Assembly (NCBI GenBank): GCA_031772625.1
Contig: CM062814.1
Location: 364,037,750 to 364,101,749, forward strand
Direction: 5' to 3'
Origin: Pinus tabuliformis
Taxonomy: Eukaryota; Streptophyta; Pinopsida; Pinales; Pinaceae
DNA length: 64,000 nucleotides
In this document: positions 1-13,110 of the stretch, piece after piece
Layout: every line of letters begins with the position of its first letter
Position numbering within the stretch: position 1 is the first letter of the stretch
Notes under the pieces: model-generated
Told to the model about the DNA's origin: nothing
The model's database searches: none
The model's input: the letters and a program-made list of their open reading frames with translations, nothing else
Position numbers and translations under genes: made by a program

Positions 1-2119
1 AATCATGGATCCACTCTCACAATCTTCACTGCAATGTAAATCAACTAGATCTTACCATTGATGTCTACACACAATTTCAAAATTCTTCAGGTACCAGACA
101 TAGCTTTTGGATTACTGCCACGAATTTGGAATATCTTTGAGATAATATAATGTACCTATATTCCCTCTTTCCCCCATAATTCATATTTTTTATTTCCTTT
201 ACTCTCAAATCATATTATCCTTCATTGTTCAATTATTCTTATGACAAAGGAGTTGAATTAGTGTAACGGTTGAAGTTGGTCCAGTAGCTTTCAAAAGCAT
301 GTGTAGTCATTCCCTAGCAAAAGATATTTCATGTACTATTGCACCATAACATTCCAGCAACACCCTAGGAGAAATATTTCTTCTATGCACTTTTTCCAAA
401 GTTCCCTTGATGTTGGCATGAATCTATTGACCACTTTTTTTGGTGAGGATGACATTTTCTGTTATTATAAGTCCCCTAGAAAGTGCCTGGATATAACTAC
501 TCAATGGGCTGCAAATGTAGGAAACTCTTTCATTCCCTTAGCCTTGACATTCCAAAATTTTGAAGGGAAAGGTCAATAGGAGTGTAGCGAAATAGACATG
601 ATAACATTACATGGGAACATGGTAAAAATATAGGAGAAAAGACAAGGGGACTACAGGTTGGGGCACACTCTATAGTCCAGTTCCAGAACCCAACAATATG
701 TAGATTCTCACAATCCAGATTGAACATTAAACACGCTGATGACATCAAAAAGAAAAAGAGGAAATTTGTACAACTGGACAAGTAAGTAGTGAGCAGTCAA
801 ATTCTATTGTATCAAGGCAAGTTCAATCCTTTCGAAAGCAAGTTCTTTAGATGAATTGAGGTCTACGTTTCGAGAATTCAATCATCCCATCCTTTGTGTA
901 GTATTCCTCACCATGAACCTAGAAAAGGAGGAACAACCATGTAGCTAGAAATTGTGAGACATTCAAATATAATGGAGATCACCAGGAGTTAGACTAATAT
1001 TTTCTTGTCTTATTGCTTCACCTGGTGCTACAAATAATTAGCAGAGTGTCAATATTATCTCACTCAAATTGATCTGGTTGTTACTGCAAACAGGACTGTT
1101 AACTGGTATATGTTGCTTGTTTTGAATAATGTCTTGGTTACACATATTACATATGGGTTCTTACTAGTGTTAATAACATAGCCCTTCTACTATGGTTTAC
1201 AATGGAAATAATATCAATTGTTTCTTGCTTTTCTTATGTTCACTATCCTCTTCAAAGTTGGACATTTTCTCTAGATGTTTTGGTAACTGTTGATCTAAAT
1301 TTAACTTTTTCTATTATATTCTCAAATATATATTTTCCATTACAATTTTCACGCTGGAAAATTTTCTAATATGCTTTTTCTTAGATCTCATGAGGATATA
1401 CATCTTGCCTGAGATCTACATAGCCAACTTTGATCTAAAAATTACAAGATCTAAAAAATGAATGGAGTAGTTAGATTATAAAAGGATACTTCAAACCATC
1501 TCTTTCATAAGGAGATACATATCATTCTTATTGCATCATGATCTAACACATTATTTCCTACTTTTTGGGGAAACCATTTATCCTAAAATGGGGCCACTTT
1601 TCTACAAAGAATGATAACATAATGAGTCCTATACTTAGCAGTCACCAATTTTGAAAACCTTTGGAAACCCTGTAGTTTCATATAATGTGCTGAACTGTCT
1701 CTAGCCATTTTTATTTATTTATTATTTTTAGTAATGAGTTACCACGTGCACTATCAAAAAAGAGGGCCTGGCCATGCTTATTTTATAGGTTTCTGAAAAA
1801 TATTGCTTCTACATCAATGTCTCTATGAGTTATTTGTTTTGCACTCTTAAGTTGAATTAGATTTGTTTGAGGCTAAAGGGAAGCATGCTAAAAGTTTGAA
1901 TCTATTTTCATTGTGCCAACTTTGTCTTTGGTCCATCCATTTTTAGGTTTTGATATATCTACCTCTACAAAAGGTTTGATTTGCGCTCTTTATAAGAAGT
2001 AAAAACACTTGTGAAGTTTAAGCGGAACAATGATTGGATAAATTGAATGGTGTTTGTTAAGTGTAGGTCCCTTTATAACTAAAAGGTTTAGAATGGAAGT
2101 GGAAATGAGCCAAAGTTAA
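1..2119. other. AT-rich intergenic DNA, nothing recognised
   Basis: The stretch is AT-rich. Its open frames are short and low in complexity, and I see no conserved domain, LTR terminus, tRNA cloverleaf or tandem array. Small frames near 331-579 and 530-781 (opposite strands) overlap one another and look like chance frames. Confidence 0.6.
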
Positions 2120-2770
2120 GTGAGCCACTTAAAGATTGATGATGAATATCTCCTTCTTATTTCCGAAGAGGCCTCTCCAATACCACAAAGAAAGTTGAAA
2201 ATGCTGAAGAGAGCAGGGCAAGCCCTTAGTAATGATAGAAGGTAAGTTCCTCTTACTGATCAAAATAATATTGTTGATGCAAGTGATCTCATGGACTACT
2301 TGAATTCTAGTGAGTTCGTGAGAAATGGTCAAGGGTTTACTGCTAGTTTGGAGCAAATAAAACATGTAGAGGAACAATGCATTTCCCAAAAAAGGTTTTG
2401 CAACCTACTAGGTGAAGCAAACAAGGAGGATGATAAAGAAAATCATGAAGTTGATAATGTCCATACTGGAATTGACATGCTTGAAACAATAAACACATCC
2501 ATGGATAACTATGTTGCTGAAAGCGGAAAAGGCTATGGAAACTTGAAAGTCCATGCTTGTATAAATGTGCATACAAGGGGGATTACCCTATCATCTAAAA
2601 TCAAAGCTTTTCTTGCCAAACAAATGCTCCATGGCATAATTAAAATGCATTTTTGGAAACCCTTTGTATTTTCATTCTTCTACAATTTTTTGGGGCCTGC
2701 TTCAATTGAATCTCCTGACCAAAGAGATATCAATCCTATGATTCCATCCATCTGTTTCCACACCTTTTGA
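2120..2770 (+). pseudogene. Exon-like open frame of unknown identity
   Basis: One reading frame stays open from 2120 to 2767 except for a single TAA at 2243-2245. Its composition looks coding: an acidic start, a basic patch (RKLKMLKRAGQ), then a long D/E/N-rich hydrophilic stretch to about 2580, after which it becomes hydrophobic and unconvincing. The stop lies inside AG|GTAAGT, a perfect plant 5' splice-site consensus, so 2120-2242 could be a genuine exon end. Against that, protein-like sequence continues in the same frame beyond it. The first ATG in the downstream part is at 2291. I recognise no family. It may be a decayed nuclear protein exon, or one exon of an uncharacterised gene whose neighbours are not visible. 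Confidence 0.3.
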
Positions 2771-4907
2771 GAGAGTGGAAATGACATGATGATATGAAAG
2801 TTAGATTCACCATTTGATTTGCAAATACTACACTACCCAAGACAATGATTGTTTATCTTTTCGAGGATGTCTGATACTAGTACCTCATTATTTACGACTT
2901 AGAAGTAGTCACATGAAAAATGGGGTTTTGGAGACAGTTGAATCTCCAGACCTTGGAACTCCACCACTTTTTGAGGATCCATGTCTCCCTAAGTAGCCAA
3001 GGCATTATAGATTTTATTAATGTGTAATCTACAATATACTCTGGAAATAAAAGGGACTTGATAGTAATTGACTTTCTAATTCATACAAAAACTATTGGAA
3101 ACACATTTTAAAGAAATATTTTTGTATCCTTGGAATCAGACATTATATATTAAAGACCGAAGAAAATATGGCAATAAAAGGAAAAACCAAAATCATCTCC
3201 CTTTTTCTCACAAAAAGTTGGGTCATCAAACATTGCAACTCTCTAATTGACGGGCCTCTCAAGGAGACCATAGAAATTTTGACCAATCTATTTTGCATAG
3301 TTGTTTGGAAAAGTGGAAATCTCGGAAAAAGTGTCCTGATATCTTTTCTAATTCTGTGAAAACCCATATATTAGAAAATATTTTTAAAGGTTTCTAGATA
3401 TTTTGTTGTAGGGTATATTTCTTTGAAATAGTGAGTATATAATTGAATTATGCCTTTTGTTGAGAAATTAAATTTAGGAATGTTAACTGAAGATAATTAT
3501 TGATATTTCAATTATTCTATTCCTTAAGTGATGCAAAGTAAAATGAATAAGAGAATTTATATCCCTGGCAATATGTCCATCTGACCAATTTGTGGGAATT
3601 TGGAAAATTTTGTGTCCCATATGTTGTGTCAAAAACCATAACTGGTAACCTTATAAAATATGCTAAAGAAAATCAAAATTTTGATTGTTAAATTTTTATT
3701 TAATTATATATGACATTAGTTTGATAGAGGAAACTTCATTGTGATGCTTCATGCAAATGGTCAGAATGTTTCTTGTTAAAGTCATAGTTAATCTAAGTCT
3801 CTTTCTGTCCATGTATGTGTGCATTCCTTCAGAGCATATGGATTCATCTAAACCTCTAAATTTCAATGCCAAAGGATTCTTACTTATACTTTGAACCTTA
3901 TTCTATTGCTGATTCTAAATATTTGTTTCTTTTTCATGATTCTTCGATTCACACTTTTTTCTTGTGCTTATCTCTGTTTAGATTGCTTGGAATTAAAAAG
4001 TTGTAGTCCAATTTGACATTGAACATTCTAGATGTGGTATTTTTTATGTTACAAGTGGCACTGAAATGAGTTTCTTTGTAGATTAGATGTTAATTGAGAC
4101 CCAAGCTATAATGTTGTTCGCTGATAGTGGAAATCCCTTAAACACTAGCTTTATAAAACCAACAAGTTTTGCTCAAAAAACCCCATGTGTTTCACCTGTA
4201 AGCTCTCGTTGAGCTCCATGCCAATAATTTTTTTATCTCTTCAGACTTCTGGAGCGAATTATGAGGTGGGAACTCCTACCATACCCTTGCCAAGTAGTCC
4301 AAACCATCACCAACCAATTTGTAAGTTACAAGCTGCTAAGGCATCCTCGTTCTGCCAATTATGGTTTTATTTGTGTTCCATTCTCATGTTGAGACCATGC
4401 GACAAGAAAATATTTATAATTTTATTTCTTATATTAGATGTTACTGTTCGCCTGATTCCCAACCTTCAGTAGCACATTTACCTCTTTGTTACAACTTACA
4501 CAACCCAAAGGAAAGCCACTTTACCAATCAACATTGAGCTTGCATTTGATCCATCAATATCCATAATGTAATATTTTATACTCAATGGATTACTACCTCA
4601 TACATTCCATGACCTAGGTTGTTTACACTATTTTTTCAGAACACTGAAATGCAACTAAACTATAAATTTGGTAGTAAAGAACTCTCTTAAATTCTCAACA
4701 CATCTGGTCCAGAAATGAGGCATAGCAAATAATTTCAATACCCAGCTAAGACATTAATCTCGATAGAGATTTTTATCAATATATGCATTTAGTCCTTCAA
4801 CTTATTTATCTCCAAGCCCAAAGAAAATTGAATGTTAATGGGAGAAGGATATATTTATCAAGCTATTAAAGCACACACTATCCAAGTTACTACAAGGTAC
4901 ATATTGA
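2771..4907. other. AT-rich intergenic DNA, nothing recognised
   Basis: Only short frames occur (60-95 codons, for example 3168-3359 and 4185-4472), without recognisable motifs. I see no LTR ends, repeats or structured RNA. Confidence 0.55.
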
Positions 4908-6570
4908 TTCTCCAATGCACCCCATGCAGCTTAGTTCCCATGGATTTATTGGATGGTTTTCCCTTTCCTTTGATGGAAAAATATCCACATACATCCACAT
5001 TGAAGTACTATGATCTTTTGCATAACCTCCGAGGCATTCATGCACAAACCTGAGTTCCCCTTCAAGTCTATGTTCTTATCTAACTTGTGCGAAAAATTTG
5101 AAGAGAAAGGGAGTGCCCCTGACAGCGCGTTACCACTCATATTAAGGTGGTACATGTGAGAAATATTACCTATAATGGAAGGAATACTTCATGAAAATCT
5201 ATTGTTATCCAAATTCAGAAATATTAGATTCAAAAGTTCTCCATAAGCCACGGGTATTAGACCCGAGTTCCCAGAACTAGAAAGCCTATGCTCGTAAGCT
5301 TTCTAAGCTTTCCAAGTTCAACAGGAAATGGAGAAAACATTGGATTCTTATCTATTATGAAGTACTGGAGGTTCTGTAAACTTCCCAGTGAAGGAGGGAA
5401 TTTGATTGTAATCTTATTTTTGTTGAGAGATATGAAATCAAAGTTTTTCAGGTACACAAGAGTTGCAGGAATGTGGCCTATGAGGGAATTAGAGCTCAAA
5501 TCTATCTTCTACAATGTCCTCATATTTCTAAGGGATTATAGAATGGGTCCTCTAAGATTGTTGTAAGTTAAATAAAGGTCCAAAAAATTGAGTAAACTCC
5601 CCATTCTCTGAGGGATTTTTCCCTTGAAATAATTATAACTCAAATCTAAAATTAAATGCATGAGACTATTTAGCCTCCCCAAATCTGGTAGGATGCACCC
5701 ACAGATATTGTTCTGAGAGTGTAAACACTTGCAATCCCCTCAAGCTACCAAAATCCCTAGTAATTTCACCAGTCAGACCCTTGTTAGCATGCAGGCTCAA
5801 CTACTCCAAATTGGGGGCCAGCTTACGAAAACCCAAAGGAATTGTGATGTTGTCATGCATGAAATACTGGAGCATAAAGAGTGCCTCCAAAATTGAGAGG
5901 TTGAAAATTGAAATTGGAAACATAAAATTTTTCTTGTATGAAGGATTAGGTTTGTACCCAAAATTAAGCCTGGAAACATGCAAGAAATTGTTTTTCTCTT
6001 GTTTGGACTCCAAGCCCTCTCATGTTCCTTATGCACAAGGACGTGATATTTTTTTCTCCATTTGCATCTGCACACATATATGCCATTACTTCAAATTGAG
6101 CTTATGTTTCCTTAGGATTCATTTTCACATTAGAGACCTGTTAATCTACCTGGCCTCCATGATTTTTATAATGTGATTCTCCATGAATTCTTACCAGTAA
6201 CAACAAAAACACTCTCATAGTGTATTTATAAGGATACATTGAATGTTCAAGAGAGAATAGATATACCAATCTGATAAACAAATTTAGTTCCTATAACGTG
6301 TCTTATGGATTGGGATGTTAGAATGTGTTGGATAAATGTTTACATCTTGTGAGGAGGTGATAGAGAATCCCAACGATATTTGTAGGGAGACTTCAAAACT
6401 ACTCAGTGTGTATCTTCCTGTGGTGCAAGGGTTGTCTTTGGTAGTTGCAAGGTCAATGATTCTTTAATCAAATAAATTAAAAAATCAAATCTTTTATCAT
6501 ATCTTGTTATATTCTACTAACATTTCTACTATTGAATCTTTTATCATATCTTCTGCATATTTTTTGTATG
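4908..6570. repeat. Duplicated segment, copy 1 (carries LRR pseudogene)
   Basis: This segment aligns by eye along its length with 7291-8945, in the same orientation. Matches include the gene remnant and the flank on the gene's 5' side, such as the shared phrase 'cttcaaaactactcagtg' near 6390 and 8765. The two copies are separated by about 0.7 kb of unrelated DNA, so this is a local segmental duplication rather than a transposition. Confidence 0.8.
4940..6080 (-). pseudogene. Leucine-rich-repeat protein pseudogene, copy 1
   Basis: Read on the minus strand from about 6080 down to 4940, broken frames give an LRR protein. An N-terminal part (5801-6013) ends in LAPNLE followed by a TAG at 5801-5803. 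In-frame residues LSLHANKGLTG follow, then LRR blocks (5257-5499, e.g. LVYLKNFDFISLNKNKI and LGSLQNLQYF), and a C-terminal block (4946-5155) with MYHLNMSGNALSGALPF and GNSGLCMNASEV. The layout, including the terminal 'N-x-GLC' segment, resembles plant secreted or receptor-like LRR proteins of the PII-2 (PIIN-insensitive 2) type; that assignment is inference. The gene is dead: several frameshifts and at least one nonsense codon shared with copy 2. No kinase domain is visible. Confidence 0.7.
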
Positions 6571-7290
6571 CAATGAATCTTATGAGACTCCTGGTTTAAA
6601 TTATAGTCATATGAAGAAAAGCTAATCACAGAAAATACTATACAATAAAGGTTATTTGTGGGTTATCTTGTGAGTTGAAAATAACTTGACTCATAGAGTT
6701 GCAACTCGCCTTCTAATTGTTCTTAATTAAGTCGATAGGGAATGCTTGGTTGATTTAATTGGAAAACTAAGAGAACGATGTGACTCTTACATGAATGATA
6801 TAATCTTCGGGTCAATTTCTTCACCTTTGCATCTTTCAAAGTCCAAAACCTCACATGTCACCAATGAGGTTAGATCATTGGCTATGTAGTATGCCTCTGA
6901 TAACAAATCATTTGGCGATTTGTTAAATGTTCCCACCTCACACCAAGTGGCAGGTAAGCAACTTCATGTATGGATTATATTTTATCTTTGTACCTGAGCT
7001 TGTATTCAATCCCAATGAAAGCAATATCGGTATATAGTTGTTTATTTGAATATAACTAGAAGCATCACTTGGCCCAATATATTAGGGCTCATGTTTTTGT
7101 TTTCTCAGAATATATTCAACAAGAACATTTGATACATTTCTTTTCAAAGTTCTATTTTGTTTTTTTTTATCTTTATCAATATAAAAAATTCACATTTTCA
7201 AATTCCTGTTGCATTCAGTAGTGCAATTAAGCCCCTGTCTTGGCATTCCTATGTTCTTGACTCCTTGAAAAGAAAATTGGATGATACAAG
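6571..7290. other. Spacer between duplicated pseudogenes
   Basis: AT-rich spacer with no coding signal. Its right end (about 7200-7290) carries the 3'-terminal piece of LRR copy 2 that reappears near 10.2 and 12.6 kb. Confidence 0.5.
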
Positions 7291-8470
7291 TGCATTGCAT
7301 GTAGCGTGACTGCCATGGATTTATTAGATGATTTTCCCCTTTCTTTGATGGGAAAATATGCATATACATCCGCACCCAAGCACTGAGATTTTTGCATAAC
7401 CTCAGAGGCATTGATGCACAAACCTGAGTTCCTCTTCAAGTCTATGTTCATATGTAACTTGTGCAAAAAATCTGAAGAGAAATGGAGTGCCCCTGTTAGC
7501 ATGCTACCACTCAGATTAAGGTGGTACATCTGAGCAAGATTACCTATAATGGAAGGAATACTTCCTGAAAACTTGTTTTTGTTTAAATTCAAAGATCTTA
7601 GATTCAAAAGTTTTCCATAAGCCATAGGTATTGAACCTGAGTACCTAGAAATAGCAGGCCTAATCTCCTAAGCTTTCTAAGCTTTCCAAGTTCAACAGGA
7701 AATGGAGAAAATATTGGATTATTATCTATTATGAAGTACCAGAGGCTCTATAAATTTCCAAATGAAGGATGGAATATGCTTGTAATCTTATTATTGCTGA
7801 GAGCTATGAACTCCAAGTTTTTCAAGCTCACAAGAGTTGCAGGAATGTGGCTTGTGAGGGAATTAGAGCTCAAATCAAGCTTCTACAACATCGTAAGATT
7901 TATAAGGGATTATGGAATGGGGCCTCTATGATTATTGTAAATTACATCAAGGCCCAACAAGTTTCTTAAACTCCCCATTCCCTGAGTTACTTTTCCATTG
8001 AAAGAGTTATAACTCAAATCTAAAATTAAATGCATGAGACTATTTAGCCTCCCCAAATATCGTGGGATTCCCCCATGACGATTGTTTCGAGAGTGTCAAC
8101 ACCTCTAATCCCCTGAAGCTTCCAAAATCCCCGGTAATTTCACTAGCTAGACCATTGTTAGCACACAGGCTCAACTACTCCAAATTGGGGACTAGCTTAC
8201 GAAAACCCAAAGGAATTGTGACGTTCTCTTGAATGAATCTTTGGAGCATAAAAAGTACCTACAAATATGAGATCTTGAAAATTGAAGTTGGAAAAATTGC
8301 ATTTTTCTTGCATGAAGGATTAGGTTTGTACCCAAAATTAAGCCTGGAAACATGCAAGAAATTGTTGTTCCCTTGTTTGCACTCCAATCCCTGCCATGTT
8401 TCTTGTATCAAGGGACATGATAGTTTTTTATCCATTTGCATCTGCAGACATAGATTCCATTACTTCAAAT
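7227..8470 (-). pseudogene. Leucine-rich-repeat protein pseudogene, copy 2
   Basis: This minus-strand remnant parallels copy 1. The best-preserved part is an open frame at 7227-7625 with canonical plant LRR spacing (NLRSLNLNKNKFSGSIPSII, then AQMYHLNLSGSMLTGAL) followed by NSGLCINASEV and a divergent tail. The N-terminal part lies at 8259-8441. The segment equivalent to copy 1's LAPNLE-stop is present, with the same TAG at 8175-8177. The family is the same as copy 1: an LRR protein possibly of PII-2 type, without a kinase domain. Frameshifts separate the blocks. Shared breaks imply that the gene was already a pseudogene when the segment duplicated. Confidence 0.7.
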
Positions 8471-8945
8471 AGAGATTTTGTTTCCTTAGGATTCATTTTG
8501 GCATTGGAGACCTATTAATCTGCCTCGTCTCCATTATTTTTATGATGTGCTGCTCCATGAATTATTACCAGTAACAACAAAAACATGCTCACAATGTATT
8601 TAGAAGGATACATTGAATGTGCCATAGAAAATAGATATACCAATATGAGAAACAAATCTAGTGCCTATAATGTGTCCTGCGGATTGGGATGTTAGAAAGC
8701 GCTTGATAAATGTTTACATCTTGTGAGGAGGTGATAGAGAATCCCAATGATATTTGGAGGGAGACTTCAAAACTACTCAGTGTGTATCTTCCTGTGGTGC
8801 AAGCATTGTCTTTGGATGTTGCAAGACCAATGATGCTTTAATCAAATGAAATAAAAAGTTAAATATTTTATCAAATCTTTTCATATTCTACCAACATTTC
8901 TACTATTGAATCTTTGATCATATCTTCTACATATTTTTTATATAC
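7291..8945. repeat. Duplicated segment, copy 2
   Basis: This is the partner of 4908-6570 in the same orientation, similar throughout apart from small indels and substitutions. Both copies end, on the gene's 5' side, with the same run 'catttctactattgaatctt' (about 6520 and 8895). Confidence 0.8.
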
Positions 8946-10189
8946 TTGATATTATGTGGCTTAGAGATTTGTAAGTTTGTAACCGCTAGAGTATAGTTGG
9001 TTGATACATCGATACTTAGATAATCACTTACTAATATATCATGGATGACATTTCTAACTTCACAGTAATGTAGTGTTTGTCTAAAAGTAGCACCCATATG
9101 CATGTTTTCATATTTTCTACGACTAATTTAGCATTTTGCATGTTTTTTTTAATAGATGCATTATAACATAACAATATATATTCTATAGAAAACAATTTGA
9201 ATACACTTCACTCCAGGGTTATTTTCAGAGATGGCTCTCATGCTCCTGTTCCTACCCATGTTAAATCTGTGCTCTAGCAATAGTGCATAGAATCAGTACA
9301 ATTTTAAATTATTATGCTAGTGGAAAAACCAACAAATGCATTCCATGGGGTCACCCATTCCATTGACGTTATTTTTTTGTAATATTAATTGCTACAAGGG
9401 ATAGCTAAATTTAGCATTTAGAGAAACCAACCCCTTACTAACTATGAACCACCAATTTCTATGACAATAAAGATTTAAAAGTAATCTACTAACATACTAT
9501 TAAACAAGCTAGAACTGTCCTAACTAAAACAATATAGACTAATTATATGCATATTATTTCTAACATGAGAGATCGCATTATATGCTTCTTGACCTTGAGA
9601 ATTAAAAAAATAACAAAAAGCAAAATAAGTCAAGCAGGGGAACCTTACTAAAGGAGTTTGTATAGTATCCAAATCATAACATATTCTTCAAAGATGGAAT
9701 TAGTTAGGATTCCCATACTTTTTGTGAAATGATGGATTTAAAAATAGTTTTGAGGCTTCCACAAGAGTTTGGTGTAACACAACTACAATTTTTTCATAAC
9801 TCAAATCTAGTTACTCAATGGATACGAAAAGATATTGTTCCAAGTAATTTCACCTTACAACCTCAATTAAGATGACGTTCTTAATCCCCTCACAAGATTT
9901 TTATACATATCTTTATCTCATATTTACAAAAATAGAAACAATATTACATATAGGACTCTTAAAAGCTCAATCTCAATTGGCAAGAAGAACATAGATCATC
10001 TCTATAATCCAAAATGAACACTCAACTAAATATAGCCATGAAATTGGATCTCGCTGTTAAGATATTAAGTCTTTCTTTATGTTTTTGTTGTTGTTAAAAC
10101 AATAGACTATTTCGGGACTTTAGGTTGAATGGGTGATGTAATATTATGATCATCAGTTTTTCATTTTCAGAAGTACAAATGTAACAACT

Positions 10190-10262
10190 TAGATGTAATC
10201 TACAATTTTATTTTGAAAGATTCATGTACATAGGAATGTCAAGACAAGGGCTTAATTGTATT
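10190..10262 (+). repeat. Dispersed fragment of LRR pseudogene 3' end
   Basis: The reverse complement of about 7205-7275 (the C-terminal codons and stop of LRR copy 2) matches here, including 'acataggaatgtcaagaca' and the following 'agggcttaatt'. The orientation is opposite to the pseudogenes. Confidence 0.55.
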
Positions 10263-12605
10263 TTTACGGATAAGCCTGGATTTCTAGGGAATTAAGCATT
10301 AGGTGATTTCTCTTATTTAGATAACTTCTTGTGAATTATTTTTACTTCTTAGATTAGTTTCTTCTTTTAATTATTCTATTATGGTGTTCTTCTTCATCCA
10401 ACAACCATCAATGCATAAACATAAAGAGACAAGAGACACAAAATATAGGGTATTAGCCAGGGGAAAAACCTCTCACTCTTTGAGAGGAAAACCCATACAA
10501 ATTCTTCTTCTTATAGAGATTCCAATTGCCGAATACCAAGACCAGGACTCTTGACCTATTTGACCTCTCCAAGACCAAGACACCAAGCTTCTTACCTTTC
10601 CCTCCTTAGTCAATGATAGTCAACTGCCTGCTCCTTCGTTATGCTTTGAATTTCCTTGAAATCTCGACTTCCTTTCCTTTTCTTAAGGCCTGCGACTTCT
10701 TGGCCCTAAATTAGGAACCCTAGCACGTGTATATGACCATCCTTTCTACCTTGATATCCTTCTCTTGAGGTGGATGATGCCTCTTTGGAAACTTGTCTTG
10801 TGTTGCACCTCAATTTCTCCGAGATCTAACCTTCAAGTATCATAGTAGAACCTCGGCTTCTTCTCCAGTATACAAGTCTGCAATTTGGTATGTGTGGTGG
10901 TAAGTTGGCCCACCAAAAGGTCCCAAATAAACACTAGATACCTCGTTTCTCTTTCCTTCATCCTCACTAGTTATTAGACTCCCTTTATTACCCTTGCACT
11001 TCTTCCAAGCTTCAAATCTAGATTGAATTGTAACTCTGAAATTCTGCTCTAAAATAGCGCTACACTACCCTATTTATAGTGGTTGGAGCCTCATAATTAT
11101 ATGACTTGAGAGAGCCGAGTCGTCATCGTTGTTTGAGTAGGTTATATACTCCATATTCTAGCTGACTTGAAGGAGTTGTTTTGTGGTTGGTCTTGGAGGG
11201 CTTACTCACTGATTTAATGAATCATACAAAATGTAACATACCCAAGAAGGGTCCTTCATACACGACATTGATTCAATTTGACTTTATGACCAATCCTAAG
11301 AACTCGCAATGGGAGTCATACTGAAAATAAAATTCATTTCTCATGAAACCCTTGAGATAAGAATTACAATAATAATTTTATTTTTCTTCTTTGCATCAGT
11401 TACATAAAATCACAGTCATATATATCATTATTAAGACTGACCCCAGTTACATTTTTCAATGAAGGGAAGGTTTCCTAGTCACGTCATCAAGGACATATTG
11501 ATGAGAAGAAAAGGGAAAAGGGACTTACAATACAAAAATAGAAGACTTGGGAATTACAGAAGAGGAATGCCCTAGAGACAGAGAGATATAAGATATTAGA
11601 AGACACCTACAAAACAATTCAAGGATGGAAGTGGAAGAAAAGGTTAAAAAGAAACAAAATAATTACATAGAGTAGTTTGATCCCATCTATGAAACAAAAA
11701 TATAAGAATTCCTGACAACTAGTATCCCATGGAAAGATAAACAAAATTTGGCTCAGATGAAAACAAGTTTGAATGGATTCAAGTGCAAAATAGGGAGGTT
11801 GTAAAAACATAAAGAAGGTTGGGAACATAGAACATGACAGATACATGGATCAGAGGAGGTCGAGACAGAGCAACATTTCTTCATCAGATGTACAAGTTGC
11901 AACCACAACAAGAGGAGGCCAATTCTAGACAATGTCAGCTGAACATAACTACTTTAGGACAATCACCTAGGAAAATAGGTAGAGGTCCACTAGAATGATG
12001 AACCATAGGGACGACCTCCTGAGGTTAACTAGCACCCCCAACAGAGGCATACATATGACTACCCCTTCAGCAGGGAATCTAACCTGAGAGTTCATCCCCA
12101 CACACTTATTATCATATTGTTTTTAGTCTTAATTAAATGTACTTACATCATTTTTAGCTAAACAATGTCTTTTAGAAGTTCAACAATATGATGATGATAT
12201 TCATCCCATCAACTATTTAGTCCCACGAACATTTAATAAAAATGTATTCTATGATATTCTATTGTGTTCATTCCATGATATAGAGAAAGAAAGACATACA
12301 TTGCATAATATGTGATTCAAACCATGTATGCACTATCTGTTATTACATAAACAATCCATGGAACTATTTTGTAAATCTGAATACAATGCAAGAACCTATT
12401 AGTATTAAAGAGGGTTACATGACTGATAATCATAATTGTTAAAAAAGGAGATTTTGATACAATAACATATCTGAAGCAAGTTGACTCCTTTTTGCATCAT
12501 TAGCAAAGCACATGATTCTCATAGCACAAACTTACACTTCCAAAGTCTAAGAATTGTGAAGTGTGGACAGTAGATCTTATATTAAGAAATTATTTTTATA
12601 GATAA

Positions 12606-12665
12606 GCTTAGATGTAATCAACAATTTTCTTTTGAAGGATTCATGGACATAGGAATGTCAAGATG
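12606..12665 (+). repeat. Second dispersed fragment of LRR pseudogene 3' end
   Basis: The sequence resembles 10,190-10,250 ('ttagatgtaatc', a T-rich stretch, then 'acataggaatgtcaaga') and then diverges. It is therefore a shorter copy of the same fragment, in the same orientation as the 10.2-kb one. Confidence 0.5.
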
Positions 12666-12895
12666 GATAATGTTGGTCCTAAGGGCCTTATATGGGCATA
12701 AAAAAAGGATATGCATGATTAATCTAAAGCTTCACTTGAGGGGTGATATCAATTCCTAAAGCTCCATTGTGTGATAAGAGTCAACTTGTTTGAGACTTTT
12801 TTCTAGTATTTAATTTGGTAAATGTAAAAAACGTGGTCTTTTTAATATTCTATTGTATTAATTCGATACAAAGTTGTTGAAAGCACAAGAGAAAC

Positions 12896-13110
12896 ATAAA
12901 AAACACCACCACCATCACCACCAGTATAAACAATAATAGTAGTAGTAGTAACATCAACAACAACAACAAAAGAAGTGGCAACACCATCACCACCATCATC
13001 AACAATAGCAACAACAACAGTAATAGTAGCAACAGTATACCAACAACAACATCTACAAATTCAATAGCTTTGAATGTTGCAGAGGAAAGCACAATAACAA
13101 CAACAATGAA
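12896..13110. repeat. Imperfect trinucleotide (CAN/AAC/ACC/AGT) repeat
   Basis: About 200 bp of interrupted triplets (caccaccatcac, agtagtagtaac, aacaacaacaac). The minus strand reads as a poly-Leu/Val open frame, which is a by-product of the repeat and not a protein gene. Confidence 0.85.

Larger units (their letters stand above)
8946..12895. other. AT-rich DNA with two short fragments of the LRR 3' end
   Basis: No gene is supported. Two fragments (about 10,190-10,262 and 12,606-12,665) match the 3' end of the LRR pseudogenes in the opposite orientation. The stretch 11,460-12,080 is somewhat richer in purines and may be decayed transposon DNA, but I could not name it. Confidence 0.5.

Noticed and set aside
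4185..4472. 95-codon plus-strand frame as a host gene
   Set aside because: No motif, unremarkable composition, chance length for this base composition.
12850..13092. Minus-strand poly-Leu/Val open frame resembling a membrane protein
   Set aside because: It is the translation of an interrupted trinucleotide repeat, with no other coding sign.
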